A DNA stretch of 64,000 bases from Luteirhabdus salina (GTDB taxonomy: Bacteria > Bacteroidota > Bacteroidia > Flavobacteriales > Flavobacteriaceae): the NCBI GenBank assembly GCA_025384855.1, contig JALAHT010000004.1, forward strand, positions 127,846 through 191,845, in the 5' to 3' direction. This document shows positions 50,178 to 58,749 of the stretch, in pieces (position 1 is the first letter of the stretch; each line of letters begins with the position of its first letter). The notes under the pieces are model-generated. The model did not search any database, was not told where the DNA came from, and saw only the letters and a list, made by a program, of their open reading frames with translations. The translations under genes were made by a program, and so were the position numbers.

Positions 50178-51023
50178 ATGAAAAAGATTCTAGTAGCCAC
50201 CGATTTTTCCGATAATTCCTATCGTGCCTTATTGTATATAGTGAAACTGTTAGGGCGCGAACCTTTGGATTGCGTTATTTTACATTCCTTTTCCGATAAG
50301 CTTTCAACACTTACCAGTCGCGTCGATATTGGGAAATCTGAAAAATTAATGGACGAGCTGTACGATGAAGCCGATGCCGAAGGGGAAAAATATATCAAAA
50401 AGGTGAAGGCCGACGACCAAAACAAGCATCACGCCTTTGAGATGATCTCTACCTCCATGTCGCTTACCAGAGCCATCAACAAACTGGTTGCCGACCGAGG
50501 CATCGATCTGGTGGTGATGGGCTCTACCGGACGAACCGCTGCCCAGGATGTGTTTTTGGGAAGCAATACGATTCAGGTATTGAGCAAACTGCGTAATGCA
50601 CCGCTATTAATCGTTCCAAAAGATATCTCTTTCGTTATTCCATCGCATATCGCCTTTGCAACCGATTTCAAGGATAGTTTCCCGGCGATGAGTTTGGAGG
50701 CTATTCTTCGCTTTGCGAAAGAACATCAATCGCTTGTTCATGTACTGCATGTTGGCAAGACAGACGAATTGGACGATCAACAACAAGCCTCTAAAGAGAG
50801 AATCAGAAAGGTGTTGCAAAACGTTTCTGCCGAGTTTCACTGGCTGACCAAGAAAGGAAGTGTTTCGGAAACCTTGATGACGTATTTAGACGACCATGAT
50901 ATCGATATGCTTGCCATGGTGTATCATCGTCATAATGTAATCGTTCAGTGGTTCCGTGAAGCTGTAGTGAAGAAAATAGGGAAGAAAACGACCATACCTT
51001 ATCTCGTTATTCCAACCGATTAA
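50178..51023 (+). CDS. Tandem universal stress protein 5
   Basis: 281 aa. Domain 1: KILVATDFSDNSY, GSTGRTAAQDVFLGSNTIQV (GxxA variant). Domain 2: YHRHNVIVQWFREAVVKKIG. 11 bp after usp 4, same operon. Confidence 0.9.
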   Translation: MKKILVATDFSDNSYRALLYIVKLLGREPLDCVILHSFSDKLSTLTSRVDIGKSEKLMDELYDEADAEGEKYIKKVKADDQNKHHAFEMISTSMSLTRAINKLVADRGIDLVVMGSTGRTAAQDVFLGSNTIQVLSKLRNAPLLIVPKDISFVIPSHIAFATDFKDSFPAMSLEAILRFAKEHQSLVHVLHVGKTDELDDQQQASKERIRKVLQNVSAEFHWLTKKGSVSETLMTYLDDHDIDMLAMVYHRHNVIVQWFREAVVKKIGKKTTIPYLVIPTD

Positions 51024-51052
51024 GGAAATCCTAACCTCTAAATAGTACTGTT

Positions 51053-51898
51053 ATGAAGAAGATTTTAATCCCAACCGACTTTTCACGAAACGCATACAAT
51101 GCGATGGGCTATGCTATCGACTTGTACCAGCGTCAGGCGTGTGAATTCTATATACTGCATTCGTATTTTCTCAGTGGCTATTCCACCGAAAACCTCCTGA
51201 TTCCAGAGCCGGGCGATGCCGCCTATGAAGCAGTGAGGGAAGGGGCAGAGAAAAACATGGAAAAGGTTAAAACACAGTTGAATTTCCGTACCGACTCGCC
51301 CGATCATCGGTTTCACTTTATTAACGAATTTGGAACCTTGGTAGACGTCATGAAAAAAATGATCGAAAAGCACGATATCCATATGGTGGTCATGGGAACA
51401 CGTGGTGAAACGGACGATGAGCATGTATGGTTTGGAAGCAATACCGTTGATGCCATGGAAAAAGTGCGAAATTGCCCTGTTTTGGCCATACCGGGGAATG
51501 TTGTGTATAAAGATCCTAATGAAATCGTATTTCCGACAAGTTTCAAAACCCATTATAAAAAGCGCGAGCTGGAATACCTGATCGATATTGCAAAAACGAC
51601 AAATGCGCCGATTCGTATTCTTCATATCGATAAAGGTCCTTTAAAGGAAAAGCAGGAAGAAAGCAAGAAATTGCTCGAATCTATTTTAGAGAATGTGCCC
51701 TATACCTATCATAGTCTACTGAATATAGATGTTGGAACAGGACTTCAATGCTTTGTTCAAAGCCGGGAGAGTGAAATGATTGCCTTTATCAATAAGAAGC
51801 ATACCTTCTTTGGAAGTATATTTTCCAATCCGTTGGTAAAGCAATTGGGTGTAAATCCGTCGGTGCCGATTTTAGCGATGCACGATCTGCGGAACTAA
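51053..51898 (+). CDS. Tandem universal stress protein 6
   Basis: 281 aa. Domain 1: KILIPTDFSRNAY, GTRGETDDEHVWFGSNTVDA (GxxD variant as in usp 3). Domain 2: NKKHTFFGSIFSNPLVKQLG. 29 bp after usp 5. Confidence 0.9.
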   Translation: MKKILIPTDFSRNAYNAMGYAIDLYQRQACEFYILHSYFLSGYSTENLLIPEPGDAAYEAVREGAEKNMEKVKTQLNFRTDSPDHRFHFINEFGTLVDVMKKMIEKHDIHMVVMGTRGETDDEHVWFGSNTVDAMEKVRNCPVLAIPGNVVYKDPNEIVFPTSFKTHYKKRELEYLIDIAKTTNAPIRILHIDKGPLKEKQEESKKLLESILENVPYTYHSLLNIDVGTGLQCFVQSRESEMIAFINKKHTFFGSIFSNPLVKQLGVNPSVPILAMHDLRN

Positions 51899-51907
51899 GC
51901 CGAAACC

Positions 51908-52738
51908 ATGCCGGGCGCAACAAATATCGTAAAGGCATCGGGCGATCGGGTGCCGTTTTCTGAGGAAAAGCTGAAAGCTTCACTCCGAAGAAGCGGTGCT
52001 GATGAAGCTACGGTTACGGCCATAGCTGCTACGGTGCAACAGGAGTTGTATGAAGGCATATCGACACGAGAAATCTATAACCGCGCTTTCGCCTTATTAC
52101 GACAGAAAAGGTCTCATTTCGCTTCAAAATACAAGTTAAAAAAAGCAATCTACGAATTAGGACCGACCGGCTTTCCCTTCGAGGAATTTATTGGCCAACT
52201 TTTTTTGGCACAAGGATTTCACGTTTCGGTTGGAGTTTCGATGGAAGGAGCTTGTGTTGCTCATGAAATCGATGTACTGGCGAAGAAGAGAGATAAAATG
52301 TTATTGGCCGAATGCAAGTTTCATAGCGATGAGGGATTAAAATGTGATGTGAAAATTCCGCTCTATATCTTTTCTAGGTTTCAGGATATTCGTGATAAAA
52401 GTGAAGCAGCCAGAAATGCGGAAGGATGGGTAATTACCAACACCCGATTTTCTGAGGATGCCGAAGCCTATGCGACTTGTAAAGGATTGAAACTGCTAAG
52501 CTGGGATTATCCAAAAGATAAGGGGTTGAAGGATACCATCGATCGGTTGGGGTTGTACCCCATTACCGTTTCCCATTTACTGAGCCAGCGCGAAAAGCAA
52601 TTTTTACTCGGTCGCTCCATTGTTTTAGTACGCCAATTGTTGAAGGCCACGCATTATTTGGATCATCTTGGTGTTTCGGAAAAAAGAAAATCGAGGATTT
52701 TATCTGAAATGAAAGCCCTTTGTAATCAAACTGTATGA
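51908..52738 (+). CDS. ATP-cone + restriction-endonuclease-like fusion protein
   Basis: 276 aa. Residues about 5-90 form an ATP-cone (VKASGDRVPFSEEKLKASLRRSGA, ISTREIYNRAF, KYKLKKAI), the nucleotide-sensing domain of ribonucleotide reductases and NrdR. About 95-200 is a Mrr-like PD-(D/E)xK nuclease: FEEFIGQLFLAQGF, HEIDVLAKKRDKMLLAECKFH (D and E-x-K in place). The C-terminus is helical. Suggests nucleotide-gated nuclease activity. Overlaps the beta-CASP gene by 4 bp (ATGA). Confidence 0.8.
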   Translation: MPGATNIVKASGDRVPFSEEKLKASLRRSGADEATVTAIAATVQQELYEGISTREIYNRAFALLRQKRSHFASKYKLKKAIYELGPTGFPFEEFIGQLFLAQGFHVSVGVSMEGACVAHEIDVLAKKRDKMLLAECKFHSDEGLKCDVKIPLYIFSRFQDIRDKSEAARNAEGWVITNTRFSEDAEAYATCKGLKLLSWDYPKDKGLKDTIDRLGLYPITVSHLLSQREKQFLLGRSIVLVRQLLKATHYLDHLGVSEKRKSRILSEMKALCNQTV

Positions 52739-54108
52739 AAACCGTTCACGTTCAATTTTTAGGGGCTTCGGAAACCGTTACCGGATCAAAATTTTATCTG
52801 GAAACGGAAAACTTTCGATTTTTGGTCGATTGCGGTATGTTTCAAGGGTTGAAAAAGCTACGAGAGGAAAACTGGAATGCCTTGCCCATAGATGTTTCCA
52901 AGCTCGACATGGTGTTGCTTACCCATGGTCATTTAGACCATACCGGCTATTTACCGCGATTGTTTCAGCAAGGATTTAGAGGGAAAATTCTAGGAACGGC
53001 ACCAACGCTGGCCATTGCTGAAATTATCCTAAAGGACAGCGCTAAAATTCATGAAGAGGAAGCGGAGCGAGCGAACAAAGAGCACTATAGCAAGCACCAT
53101 CCTGCCAAGCCTTTTTATACAACCGAAGAAGCTGAGAAAACGATCCAGTTGTTCGAACGTGTGGAGCGCGACGAATGGATATCCTTAAATGATTCGGTTA
53201 AAGCACGCTTTCGCTATAACGGACATATTATCGGAGCCACCTTTATTGAACTTGATATCCACGACAAACGCTGGGTGTTTTCAGGCGATGTAGGTCGAAG
53301 AAATGACGCGCTGTTATCGCCACCCGAGCGTCCTCGTTGGGCCGATTACCTGTTTTTGGAAAGCACCTATGGCAATCGATTGCATCCCGAGGAAGATATT
53401 GAAGGCCTCCTTCAGGAATTGATAATGAAAACCCTCCAAACCCAAGGCACCTTGCTCATTCCTTCTTTTGCGGTAGAACGATTGCAAACCTTGATGTATA
53501 TTTTGTGGCAATTGTATCAGAAGAATAAAATTCCGAATATTCCTATCTATATCGACAGTCCGATGGGCACCAACGTACTGCACGTTTTTAACCAATTTCC
53601 TGAATGGCACAAACTATCAAGACAGCAACTTCAGGCCATGCAGAAAAGGATGGTATTGGTGTCTTACTATCGTGAAACTTGGGAAACCATAGACAATCCT
53701 CGTCCGAAAGTTGTTATTGCGGGAAGCGGGATGGTAACGGGGGGAAGGATTTTGACATATTTAAGTCAGTTGATCGATCGTGAAAACACCTCAATCTTAT
53801 TGGTGGGGTTTCAGGCGGAAGGAACACGCGGACGACAATTATTGGAAGGCGCGCACGAATTGAAATTCTTTGGCAAGTTTCATCCGGTGAAAGCCTCGGT
53901 TCATCATATAGAAAGTCTTTCGGCACATGCCGATCAGGCCGACTTGATGCACTGGATCGACAATATTCGAAATGTACCTGAAACCGTATATCTTGTTCAT
54001 GGCGAACCAACTGCTATGGATACGCTCCGGGTAAAGATAGAAACCGAGAAAGGCTGGAACGTTCGCATTCCAAAACTCTATGAAAACCGAAAGCACCTTT
54101 CAGAATAG
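52735..54108 (+). CDS. Metallo-beta-lactamase / beta-CASP ribonuclease
   Basis: 457 aa. LTHGHLDHTGYLP gives H64, H66, D68, H69; GHIIGAT and FSGDVG supply further metal ligands. The beta-CASP part has FLESTYGNR, IPSFAVERLQ and GSGMVTGGRIL. LSAHADQADLMHWI and VHGEP close the RNA-specificity domain. Likely an RNA endo/exonuclease. Last gene of the 47953-54108 operon, translationally coupled to the ATP-cone nuclease, so the two may act together on nucleic acids in stasis. Confidence 0.92.
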   Translation: MKTVHVQFLGASETVTGSKFYLETENFRFLVDCGMFQGLKKLREENWNALPIDVSKLDMVLLTHGHLDHTGYLPRLFQQGFRGKILGTAPTLAIAEIILKDSAKIHEEEAERANKEHYSKHHPAKPFYTTEEAEKTIQLFERVERDEWISLNDSVKARFRYNGHIIGATFIELDIHDKRWVFSGDVGRRNDALLSPPERPRWADYLFLESTYGNRLHPEEDIEGLLQELIMKTLQTQGTLLIPSFAVERLQTLMYILWQLYQKNKIPNIPIYIDSPMGTNVLHVFNQFPEWHKLSRQQLQAMQKRMVLVSYYRETWETIDNPRPKVVIAGSGMVTGGRILTYLSQLIDRENTSILLVGFQAEGTRGRQLLEGAHELKFFGKFHPVKASVHHIESLSAHADQADLMHWIDNIRNVPETVYLVHGEPTAMDTLRVKIETEKGWNVRIPKLYENRKHLSE

Positions 54109-54118
54109 AAGCGTAAGC

Positions 54119-54161
54119 TGATGATTGTCATTTTAATAGCGCGGTGTCCTTTTTAACTTTA
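54119..54161 (+). promoter_or_regulatory. FNR-like operator and promoter of the 54197 unit
   Basis: TGAT-GATT-GTCA (54119-54130) is centred 29.5 bp before TAACTTTA (54154-54161). The gene start follows 35 bp later. Confidence 0.75.
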
Positions 54162-54196
54162 GGTTTCAGTTTACTATAACGTAACATCCCTGTGCT

Positions 54197-54643
54197 ATGG
54201 AACTTCAAAAATCACATATTAAGTATATCGAATGGCACAGTCCTGCAGCTCTTCACGAAGAGACCCATACTGCCATTTCCGAGGTAAAATTTCTTAAGGT
54301 TGAATTGAATTTTCTATTACAACTGATGGAGAACTATACTAGCGACTTTCTAAAACATGACTTGTTTGCAAAGGCGAAGAATATAGCCGAACGTCTATCG
54401 GAGTCGTTGAATGAAATTCCGAAGGTGACAAGCGCTTTGAAAAAACATGCTAATTCGCTGTATGAATTGTTGGATGAAAAGGAAGTTCCTGATGAAAAGA
54501 AAGCTTACAAAGATGAACACGTGGCTATTTTGGATCGCGTACTCCAGCTTCATGCCGAGGTGAAGAAAACGAAAAAGGCCCTCTTCGATATCTTGAAGTA
54601 CGTCATGTGTGACGATGCTCAAGCCTATCTATTAAAACCCTAA
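54197..54643 (+). CDS. Helical protein of unknown function
   Basis: 148 aa, almost entirely amphipathic helix (IEWHSPAALHEETHTAISEVKFLKVELNFLLQLMENY; KNIAERLSESLNEIPKV; VLQLHAEVKKTKKALFDILKYV). It loosely recalls hemerythrin-like or DUF bundles, but the metal His/Glu pattern is incomplete. It has its own FNR-like promoter and a lipoprotein gene 3 bp downstream. Confidence 0.7.
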   Translation: MELQKSHIKYIEWHSPAALHEETHTAISEVKFLKVELNFLLQLMENYTSDFLKHDLFAKAKNIAERLSESLNEIPKVTSALKKHANSLYELLDEKEVPDEKKAYKDEHVAILDRVLQLHAEVKKTKKALFDILKYVMCDDAQAYLLKP

Positions 54644-54646
54644 ATC

Positions 54647-55273
54647 ATGAAAAAAAATCTATTTCTTGTAATAGCGATGCTGCTTTTAAGCTGCAGTAGC
54701 ACTAAAGTAATTTCCGACTGGAAAAGTCCCGACACCCCAATTTTTGAAGCCAACAAAGTGTTGGTAGTTGGTATGTCTTCCAACAATGATGTCCGCAGGC
54801 AATTCGAGGATGCCGTAGCCGATGCCTTGGAAAAGAAAGATGTAATTGCGGTTCGTAGCATCGACTTTTTCGAGGATGATTTTCAAGATGCACAAAAAAC
54901 CGAAGAGGCCATAAACGCTATTGAAGCCACTTTATTGGAAGCGGGTTTCGATGCTATATTGGTGTCGCGAACCAAGGGCAAGGAAAACAAGGTGAGTATC
55001 GGTCAAGCGTTTCGTAGTTTGCAAGACAGTTTTCCTTCCTTTACCGATTATTATTACGGGCATCAAAATACACCGGATAATAAACAGGTAGAAGCTTATG
55101 AAGTATATCATACCGAAACGACGTTATATTGTATTTGTCCGACCAAGGATCGTGAACTGCTTTGGGTAGGCCAGATAGATGTGGTAGCGCCAAACGATCG
55201 AAATCGCTCTATTTCCGATTATGCTAAGACCTTATTGGAAGCGCTGAAGCAACAACAGTTGCTATTATATTAG
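54647..55273 (+). CDS. DUF4136-like lipoprotein
   Basis: 208 aa. Lipoprotein signal MKKNLFLVIAMLLLSC (Cys16). Then TKVISDWKSPD, VLVVGMSSNNDVRRQFEDAVADALEKKDVIAV, FDAILVSRTKG, resembling DUF4136/GNA1162-type periplasmic lipoproteins. Role unknown. Converges with usp 7 with a 4-bp overlap. Confidence 0.75.
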   Translation: MKKNLFLVIAMLLLSCSSTKVISDWKSPDTPIFEANKVLVVGMSSNNDVRRQFEDAVADALEKKDVIAVRSIDFFEDDFQDAQKTEEAINAIEATLLEAGFDAILVSRTKGKENKVSIGQAFRSLQDSFPSFTDYYYGHQNTPDNKQVEAYEVYHTETTLYCICPTKDRELLWVGQIDVVAPNDRNRSISDYAKTLLEALKQQQLLLY

Positions 55274-56106
55274 TTCTTTAATACTAACAAGGGAACTCGG
55301 GTGTGATAACTGATTTGCGAGGTTTCACTTCCGAAGATAAAGCGTTCCAAAAAAGATTCATGAGTCGTAAACATGGCATGCAATCCGACTGGAAACAATT
55401 GCACAAACGCATCGATACCCACAGGTGTTGGAATTCCAGTGAGTGCATGAAAGGTATGGTCGATGCCCTCAAAAGCAGTCGCAATGTTATGATCTTCCTG
55501 ACGCGTCGGTTCCGCAATAGCATCATCGTCGATATCCAAAATTTCCAATTTGGCGTTGGTATGTTTTAATAGTGAAAATAAGGGTTCTAAATCTTCCCTC
55601 GATAGTTCGTCGCCGTGATGTAGGCTAAATACCATGGCATCGATTTCAGTAAATGAATAATCTTCAGGAATGGCCAATACGGGACAGTTCACCTCACGCA
55701 TTACCTTCAGCGTATTACTGCCAAATAATTTTTCAGCCGCATCGGTGGCACCATTGGTTCCCATAATAATCAAATCAACTTCATACAATTTCACCGCCTG
55801 CGAAATGGCCTCGGTAATCGTGTCGAAATCGACCTTGGCTTCAAAAGAAAAGGATTCAGCATCAAATTGCTGTTGAATGGGGGCCATCCAGGCTTTCAGT
55901 TTCGCTTCATTATCGGCCAGAATCGCTTCATACACCGAACTCCCCGGTTTGGCCGATAGAATATCATCGGTTACATATTCTGAAGATTTCTGCACATTGA
56001 GAAAGTAGAACGTTACCGCTTCACCTTTAAACATAGCCATAGCATAAAGAATAGCATTCTTTGAGTTGTCAGAGAAATCGGTGGGTAGTAGGATATGCTG
56101 CATCAT
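55270..56106 (-). CDS. Tandem universal stress protein 7
   Basis: 278 aa from ATG 56106 (MMQHILLPTDFSDNSK); 13 upstream codons enter the promoter. Domain 1: GTNGATDAAEKLFGSNTLKV. Domain 2: FTTHESFLERFIFGSETSQISYHTRVPLLVL, motif-less. Transcribed alone from a reverse-strand FNR-like promoter, divergent from the thioredoxin-like gene. Confidence 0.9.
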   Translation of the reverse strand: MMQHILLPTDFSDNSKNAILYAMAMFKGEAVTFYFLNVQKSSEYVTDDILSAKPGSSVYEAILADNEAKLKAWMAPIQQQFDAESFSFEAKVDFDTITEAISQAVKLYEVDLIIMGTNGATDAAEKLFGSNTLKVMREVNCPVLAIPEDYSFTEIDAMVFSLHHGDELSREDLEPLFSLLKHTNAKLEILDIDDDAIAEPTRQEDHNIATAFEGIDHTFHALTGIPTPVGIDAFVQLFPVGLHAMFTTHESFLERFIFGSETSQISYHTRVPLLVLKN

Positions 56107-56126
56107 GATTGAAATGTTTCTAAACC

Positions 56127-56169
56127 TAAAATTACAATAAGACACCTAAAACCAAAATGATTTTTATCA
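56127..56169 (-). promoter_or_regulatory. FNR-like operator and promoter of usp 7
   Basis: TGAT-TTTT-ATCA (56158-56169) is centred 29.5 bp from the reverse-strand -7 box TAATTTTA (56134-56127). The first flanking base is T rather than the usual C. Confidence 0.75.
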
Positions 56170-56194
56170 AACACTTTCAGAAAGGAATCAAAGC

Positions 56195-56237
56195 TGATGG
56201 AGGTCATAAGAGGATTGTAAGTTCGGTTGTATTTTTG
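56195..56237 (+). promoter_or_regulatory. FNR-like operator and promoter of thioredoxin-like gene
   Basis: TGAT-GGAG-GTCA (56195-56206, full CTGATGGAGGTCAT) is centred 29.5 bp before TATTTTTG (56230-56237). With the adjacent usp 7 site, the 160-bp divergent region holds two separate sites, one per direction. Confidence 0.78.
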
Positions 56238-56266
56238 CAACCAATTGGAAAACTACAAAACATAAC

Positions 56267-56857
56267 ATGAAAGATACGATTCAAAAGGCCTGGGGTAAGG
56301 GAATGACCTATGCTGAATATATGTTACTGTTCGAACAGTTGGTCGATGAACAACGCACCACCGGAGAACAAACAGAAACGAAAATAGATTTTACGAAACT
56401 AAACTTCAGCAGAAGCAAACGCCTTAACAAGTACGCAACGTTACCTGAAGAGCTCGAGCGTTTGCTTAAAAGCAGTACTGCTTCACAAAAATGGCTCGTT
56501 ATAAGTGAACCATGGTGTGGCGATGCGGCCCAATCACTGCCCTTTATAAATGCCGTGGCTTCCCATTCCGAAAAAATTGAGCTAAAAATCGTTCTTCGTG
56601 ATGATAATTTGGAAGTCATGGACCAATTTCTAACCAATGGTTCCAGGAGCATTCCAGTGCTGGTCATGATGAATGATGTTTTTGAAGTACAACAAGTTTG
56701 GGGACCACGACCCCAGCCAGCAACTAAATTGGTTTCCGATTATAAAAATACGCACGGTCAGATAGATGATGTATTGAAAAAGGAACTTCAACTTTGGTAC
56801 AATCAAGATAAGGGCAAAACAGTGCTTTCAGAACTTCAGCGCTACTTGGAATCATAA
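56267..56857 (+). CDS. Thioredoxin-family protein with atypical active site
   Basis: 196 aa of the Thioredoxin_9-like type. SEPWCGDAAQSLPF replaces CxxC with CxxA, so only one Cys remains, and RSIPVLVMMND supplies the cis-Pro. Helical N-terminus and extended C-terminal helix. Probably not a standard disulfide reductase. Under its own FNR-like promoter. Confidence 0.85.
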   Translation: MKDTIQKAWGKGMTYAEYMLLFEQLVDEQRTTGEQTETKIDFTKLNFSRSKRLNKYATLPEELERLLKSSTASQKWLVISEPWCGDAAQSLPFINAVASHSEKIELKIVLRDDNLEVMDQFLTNGSRSIPVLVMMNDVFEVQQVWGPRPQPATKLVSDYKNTHGQIDDVLKKELQLWYNQDKGKTVLSELQRYLES

Positions 56858-56882
56858 TAGGTATTCCTTATTTTCTCTAAGC

Positions 56883-56925
56883 TGATATCCATCATGTGTT
56901 GAATGGAAGTGAACCATGATCTTTG
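56883..56925 (+). promoter_or_regulatory. FNR-like operator and promoter of the CoA-hydrolase gene
   Basis: TGAT-ATCC-ATCA (56883-56894, full CTGATATCCATCAT) is centred 29.5 bp before GATCTTTG (56918-56925), a -7 box with the first T changed. The CDS begins 20 bp later. Confidence 0.72.
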
Positions 56926-56944
56926 AACCCCCAAAATAATAGCT

Positions 56945-58228
56945 ATGAATACCCATTCTCTCAAAATTGTATCTCCCGAACAAGCCGTTTCGGCAGTGAA
57001 ATCTGGCGACCGTATCTTTTTTCAAGGGGCGGCAATGACCCCCAACACCCTAATTGATAGCCTTTGCGAACGCTATCAAGAACTTAGCAATGTTGAAATT
57101 TTACAGATTCATACCCATGGCGATGCCAAGTATTTGGAAGCACCGTATAACAAGGCCTTTCATTTATCCGCTTTTTTCGTGGGTGGAAATACCCGAAAAG
57201 GGGTGCATACCGATCATGGCGACTATGTTCCCGTATTTTTGGGTGAAATACATTGGCTATTTCGAAGAAATATCCTGCCATTGGATGTAGCCTTTATCCA
57301 GGTGTCACCACCCGACCGGCATGGCTATTGTTCACTTGGAGCTTCGGTCGATATTACCTTGCCAGCCATCCTGACGGCAAAGAAAGTTGTAGCTCAGGTG
57401 AATCCGAAAGTGCCGAGAACACATGGCGACGGAATTATTCATATCAACAAAATTCATTGCGCTATTGAAGTCGATACGCCCATCCATGCTTCCGAGGTTG
57501 GAACACCCACCGACATCGAAACCACCATCGGAAAGCATGTTGCTGGTTTGGTTGAAGACGGCGCAACGCTTCAAATGGGAATTGGAAACATACCCAATGT
57601 CGTTTTGGCAAATCTTACCAACCACCAACGCTTGGGAATCCATACCGAAATGTTTAGCGACGGTATTCTTCCCTTGGTTGAAAAGGGAATTATTACAGGC
57701 GAGGAAAAGGAAATAAAAACCAATAAGATTGTTACGTGCTTTGCGATGGGAACCCAAAAATTATACGATTTTATCGACGATAATCCTTTGGTACACTTCA
57801 AGGAAGCGGGCTATACGAACGATACCGCCATCATTCGTCAAAACCCAAAAGTTACAGCCATCAACAGCGCCATTGAAATCGATTTGACAGGTCAGGTTTG
57901 TGCCGATTCTATCGGGACCTATCAATATTCAGGAGTGGGCGGCCAGATGGACTTCATCCGGGGTGCTTCGCTTTCGGAAGGAGGAAAGCCAATTATCGCG
58001 ATGCCTTCGATTACCGCCAAGGGTATTTCGAAGATTACACCATTTCTGAAGGAAGGTGCTAGTGTTACGACTACCCGAGCGCACGTTCACTATGTGGCGA
58101 CGGAGTATGGAGTGGTGAATCTCTTCGGAAAAGGACTGAAACAGCGTGCGAAGGAATTGATTTCTATTGCGCACCCAGATCATCGTGAAGCGTTGGAACG
58201 TCAAGCATATTTGCGATTCCATAAGTAG
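56945..58228 (+). CDS. Acetyl-CoA hydrolase / CoA-transferase family
   Basis: 427 aa. GIGNIPNVVLANL and HTEMFSDGILPLVEKG (catalytic-type Glu) with SGVGGQMDFIRGASLSEGGKPIIAMPS are the family signatures (4-hydroxybutyrate CoA-transferase/acetyl-CoA hydrolase). Could move CoA between acetate and other acyl groups during fermentation-like metabolism. Substrate not resolved. Its promoter is in the FNR-like set. Confidence 0.9.
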   Translation: MNTHSLKIVSPEQAVSAVKSGDRIFFQGAAMTPNTLIDSLCERYQELSNVEILQIHTHGDAKYLEAPYNKAFHLSAFFVGGNTRKGVHTDHGDYVPVFLGEIHWLFRRNILPLDVAFIQVSPPDRHGYCSLGASVDITLPAILTAKKVVAQVNPKVPRTHGDGIIHINKIHCAIEVDTPIHASEVGTPTDIETTIGKHVAGLVEDGATLQMGIGNIPNVVLANLTNHQRLGIHTEMFSDGILPLVEKGIITGEEKEIKTNKIVTCFAMGTQKLYDFIDDNPLVHFKEAGYTNDTAIIRQNPKVTAINSAIEIDLTGQVCADSIGTYQYSGVGGQMDFIRGASLSEGGKPIIAMPSITAKGISKITPFLKEGASVTTTRAHVHYVATEYGVVNLFGKGLKQRAKELISIAHPDHREALERQAYLRFHK

Positions 58229-58287
58229 ATTTTCGTTTTAATCACAAACAAAAATAAAAGTAAAAGAGTTTTTTATCCGAATTTAGC

Positions 58288-58295
58288 TATATTTG
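58288..58295 (+). promoter_or_regulatory. -7 box of Rrf2-globin operon
   Basis: TATATTTG at 58288-58295, 18 bp before the Rrf2 ATG. No FNR-like palindrome lies at the expected position, so it is outside the FNR-like set. Confidence 0.6.
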
Positions 58296-58313
58296 ATAGT
58301 AAATAAGGATGAT

Positions 58314-58745
58314 ATGTTTTCTAAAGCATGTGAATATGGGATTCGGGCGACGCTCTTTATTTCAAAGGAATCGCGACATGATCGGAGGTCTAATCTGAAA
58401 GAAATCGCTAAAGCGATCGATTCTCCTGAAGCGTTTACGGCTAAGATTTTACAGGAACTGGCCAGAAGTGGCGTGGTAAAGTCGAAAAAAGGTCCTAACG
58501 GAGGTTTTTTTGTTGAAGAAGACCATCGAATTTTATTAGGTGATATCGTAGAGGCAATCGATGGGGATAGTGTTTTTAGGGGTTGTGGACTCGGACTTTC
58601 CGAATGTAGCGATGAAAAACCGTGTCCGTTGCATGAAGATTTCTTGGAAATCCGGGAAGGTTTGAGGGAAATGCTCGAAACCGTAACCATTACAACGCTC
58701 ACGGAATCTTTGGACAACGGGGAAACGTTTTTAAAGCGGTTTTAG
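58314..58745 (+). CDS. Rrf2-family Fe-S transcription regulator (NsrR/IscR-like)
   Basis: 143 aa from ATG 58314; the longer frame starts within the -7 box. Winged HTH with NLKEIAKAIDSPEAFTAKILQELARSGVVKSKKGPNGGF. C91-x6-C98-x5-C104 (FRGCGLGLSECSDEKPCPLH) are the cluster ligands. Co-transcribed with a truncated globin 4 bp downstream, which argues for a nitric-oxide or oxygen-responsive NsrR-like role. Confidence 0.9.
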   Translation: MFSKACEYGIRATLFISKESRHDRRSNLKEIAKAIDSPEAFTAKILQELARSGVVKSKKGPNGGFFVEEDHRILLGDIVEAIDGDSVFRGCGLGLSECSDEKPCPLHEDFLEIREGLREMLETVTITTLTESLDNGETFLKRF

Positions 58746-58749
58746 ATTT

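Noticed and set aside
58253-58264. FNR-like site at the Rrf2 promoter
   Set aside because: The position 29.5 bp before TATATTTG has no TGA/TCA half-sites.
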